DNA of 64,000 nt from positions 942,964 to 1,006,963 of the forward strand of contig MU006226.1 of the NCBI GenBank assembly GCA_010093685.1, written 5' to 3'. A program made the position numbers and the translations under genes. The DNA is from Ophiobolus disseminans. Lineage: Eukaryota > Ascomycota > Dothideomycetes > Pleosporales > Phaeosphaeriaceae. Shown one piece after another: positions 63,325-64,000 of the stretch. Position 1 is the first letter of the stretch, and each line of letters begins with the position of its first letter. The notes under the pieces were generated by a model. It ran no database searches. It worked only from the letters and a program-made list of their open reading frames with translations, and had not been told where the DNA came from.

Positions 63325-64000
63325 TCAACGCACCAACCCAACCAAACACCCATTCCGACCCTGAAACGTCATCCTCATCTCCTCCCTCCACTCCCCCACC
63401 CCATCCCGGCACTCCGACCCCCCAAACGCCCTCAACAACCTAACAAGCATATACGCACACTCTGTAAACACAAGCCTCCGGCCCGGACAACTGCGCGGGC
63501 CCCCTCCAAACGGCGTGTACTCCCACCCTGGGCGAATAGTATCCCAGCGCTCCAGCACGAAGACGTTGGCATCTGGGCCCCAGAAGTCCGGGTCCCGCAT
63601 CATGGCCCGGTAGTTGATGTCGATGTTGGAACCGCGGGGAATGAGAAGGGGGGTTGTGCGGGTTGGGCCGCCGCCGGTGGGGAGGGTGGCGGTGGTTAGG
63701 CAGTGGCGTTGGTTTAGGGTTACGATTGGGGTTAGGCGGTGGGCTTTGGTCATTTATTAGCTATGTTGGGATTGTGTAAAGTAGAGGGTTTGGAGACTTA
63801 CTTTCTTTCAAAACGTGAGTAAGGTATTTGCAAGAGTTTAAAAGCTCGTAGTTCAGCGGTTCGAGTTGCGTTGGTAAGATTTCAGACTTGAGATTTCGCC
63901 ATACGGTTGGATGGCGCGAGAGATGGACGAGTGCGTTTAAGAGCGTTATTGCTGCGCCGTCGTGGGCGGGGCTGAAGACGCTGATGATGTGGCAGCGGAG
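63325..64000 (-). CDS. Cytochrome P450, N-terminal part outside the window
   Basis: Two minus-strand exons are visible: >64000..63802 and 63743..63325, with a 58-bp intron (GTAAGT...AAAG with GCTAAT branch) in phase 1. The 3' part covers 205 residues. Hallmarks: the K-helix ExxR (KETHRLTP, created exactly at the exon join), the PERF-type region FVLERWD, and the heme-binding loop FGGGPRSCPGRRL with the thiolate Cys. The I-helix reads SPAHDGAAITLLN where most P450s have AGxDTT; this variant replaces the oxygen-handling Thr and occurs in some fungal families. The substrate is unknown. The stop is at 63325 and the membrane anchor and first half of the gene lie beyond the right edge. Confidence 0.9.

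Noticed and set aside
1..64000. tRNA genes, rRNA, CRISPR arrays, bacterial-style promoters or riboswitches
   Set aside because: I looked for TPsiC-loop-like GTTCRA sequences with pairing stems and regularly spaced repeats; GTTCGA hits fall in coding sequence or lack stems. The DNA is eukaryotic, so CRISPR and Shine-Dalgarno signals are not expected.

Overview
This is a stretch of nuclear DNA from a filamentous ascomycete. The best guess is Dothideomycetes, probably Pleosporales. Genes lie on both strands, and most are cut by very short introns (44-106 bp) with GTRNGT-type donors and CTNAC-like branch sites. The recognisable proteins are standard fungal ones: ATG8, HEM13, a GYP7-type TBC protein, an Mso1-type protein, ARMC8/Vid28, a DUF2011 protein, a GH55 glucanase, a hybrid histidine kinase and a P450. 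No bacterial-style operons, CRISPR array, rRNA or convincing tRNA was seen. Exon joins below were worked out by hand from splice signals, reading-frame phase and family conservation.

Layout. 0-6.2 kb: the 3' part of an unknown gene, then an ARMC8/Vid28-like armadillo protein. 8-10.8 kb: a secreted GH55 glucanase. 11.7-13.7 kb: an amino-acid permease. 14.4-17.8 kb: a large protein with a WD40-like end. 18.5-20.7 kb (minus): a small gene with an in-frame stop, then HEM13. 21.5-21.9 kb: ATG8. 23.7-29.1 kb (minus): two tandem, diverged ubiquitin-specific protease genes. 29.6-31.9 kb (minus): a nine-exon secreted carboxylesterase-like gene that appears to have lost its catalytic triad. 32.6-36.5 kb: Mso1-like and GYP7-like genes, both for vesicle traffic. 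36.9-41.6 kb: a Gln/Gly-tailed protein, an unknown protein and a DUF2011 protein. 42.2-45.9 kb: a GAF/HisKA/HATPase/REC hybrid kinase.

The last 17 kb is more accessory in character. It holds an orphan membrane protein (46.7-47.4 kb), a kinase-TPR fusion (48.5-52 kb), a CorA-like two-helix membrane protein (52-53.7 kb, minus), a tandem kinase-pseudokinase protein (54.6-57.5 kb), a small secreted two-PAN protein (58.3-59 kb) and a second copy of the orphan membrane-protein family. That second copy is split by a 2.6-kb degenerate hAT transposon, for which I can define 16-bp terminal inverted repeats and an 8-bp target-site duplication. A P450 gene runs off the right edge.

The observations most worth following are: the kinase-TPR / CorA-like / tandem-kinase neighbourhood, which has the domain make-up of self/non-self or immune receptors; the USP paralogue with an insert of about 590 residues carrying repeats that resemble SUMO-interacting motifs; the triad-less esterase; and the hAT insertion with stops and mismatches that look like repeat-induced point mutation.
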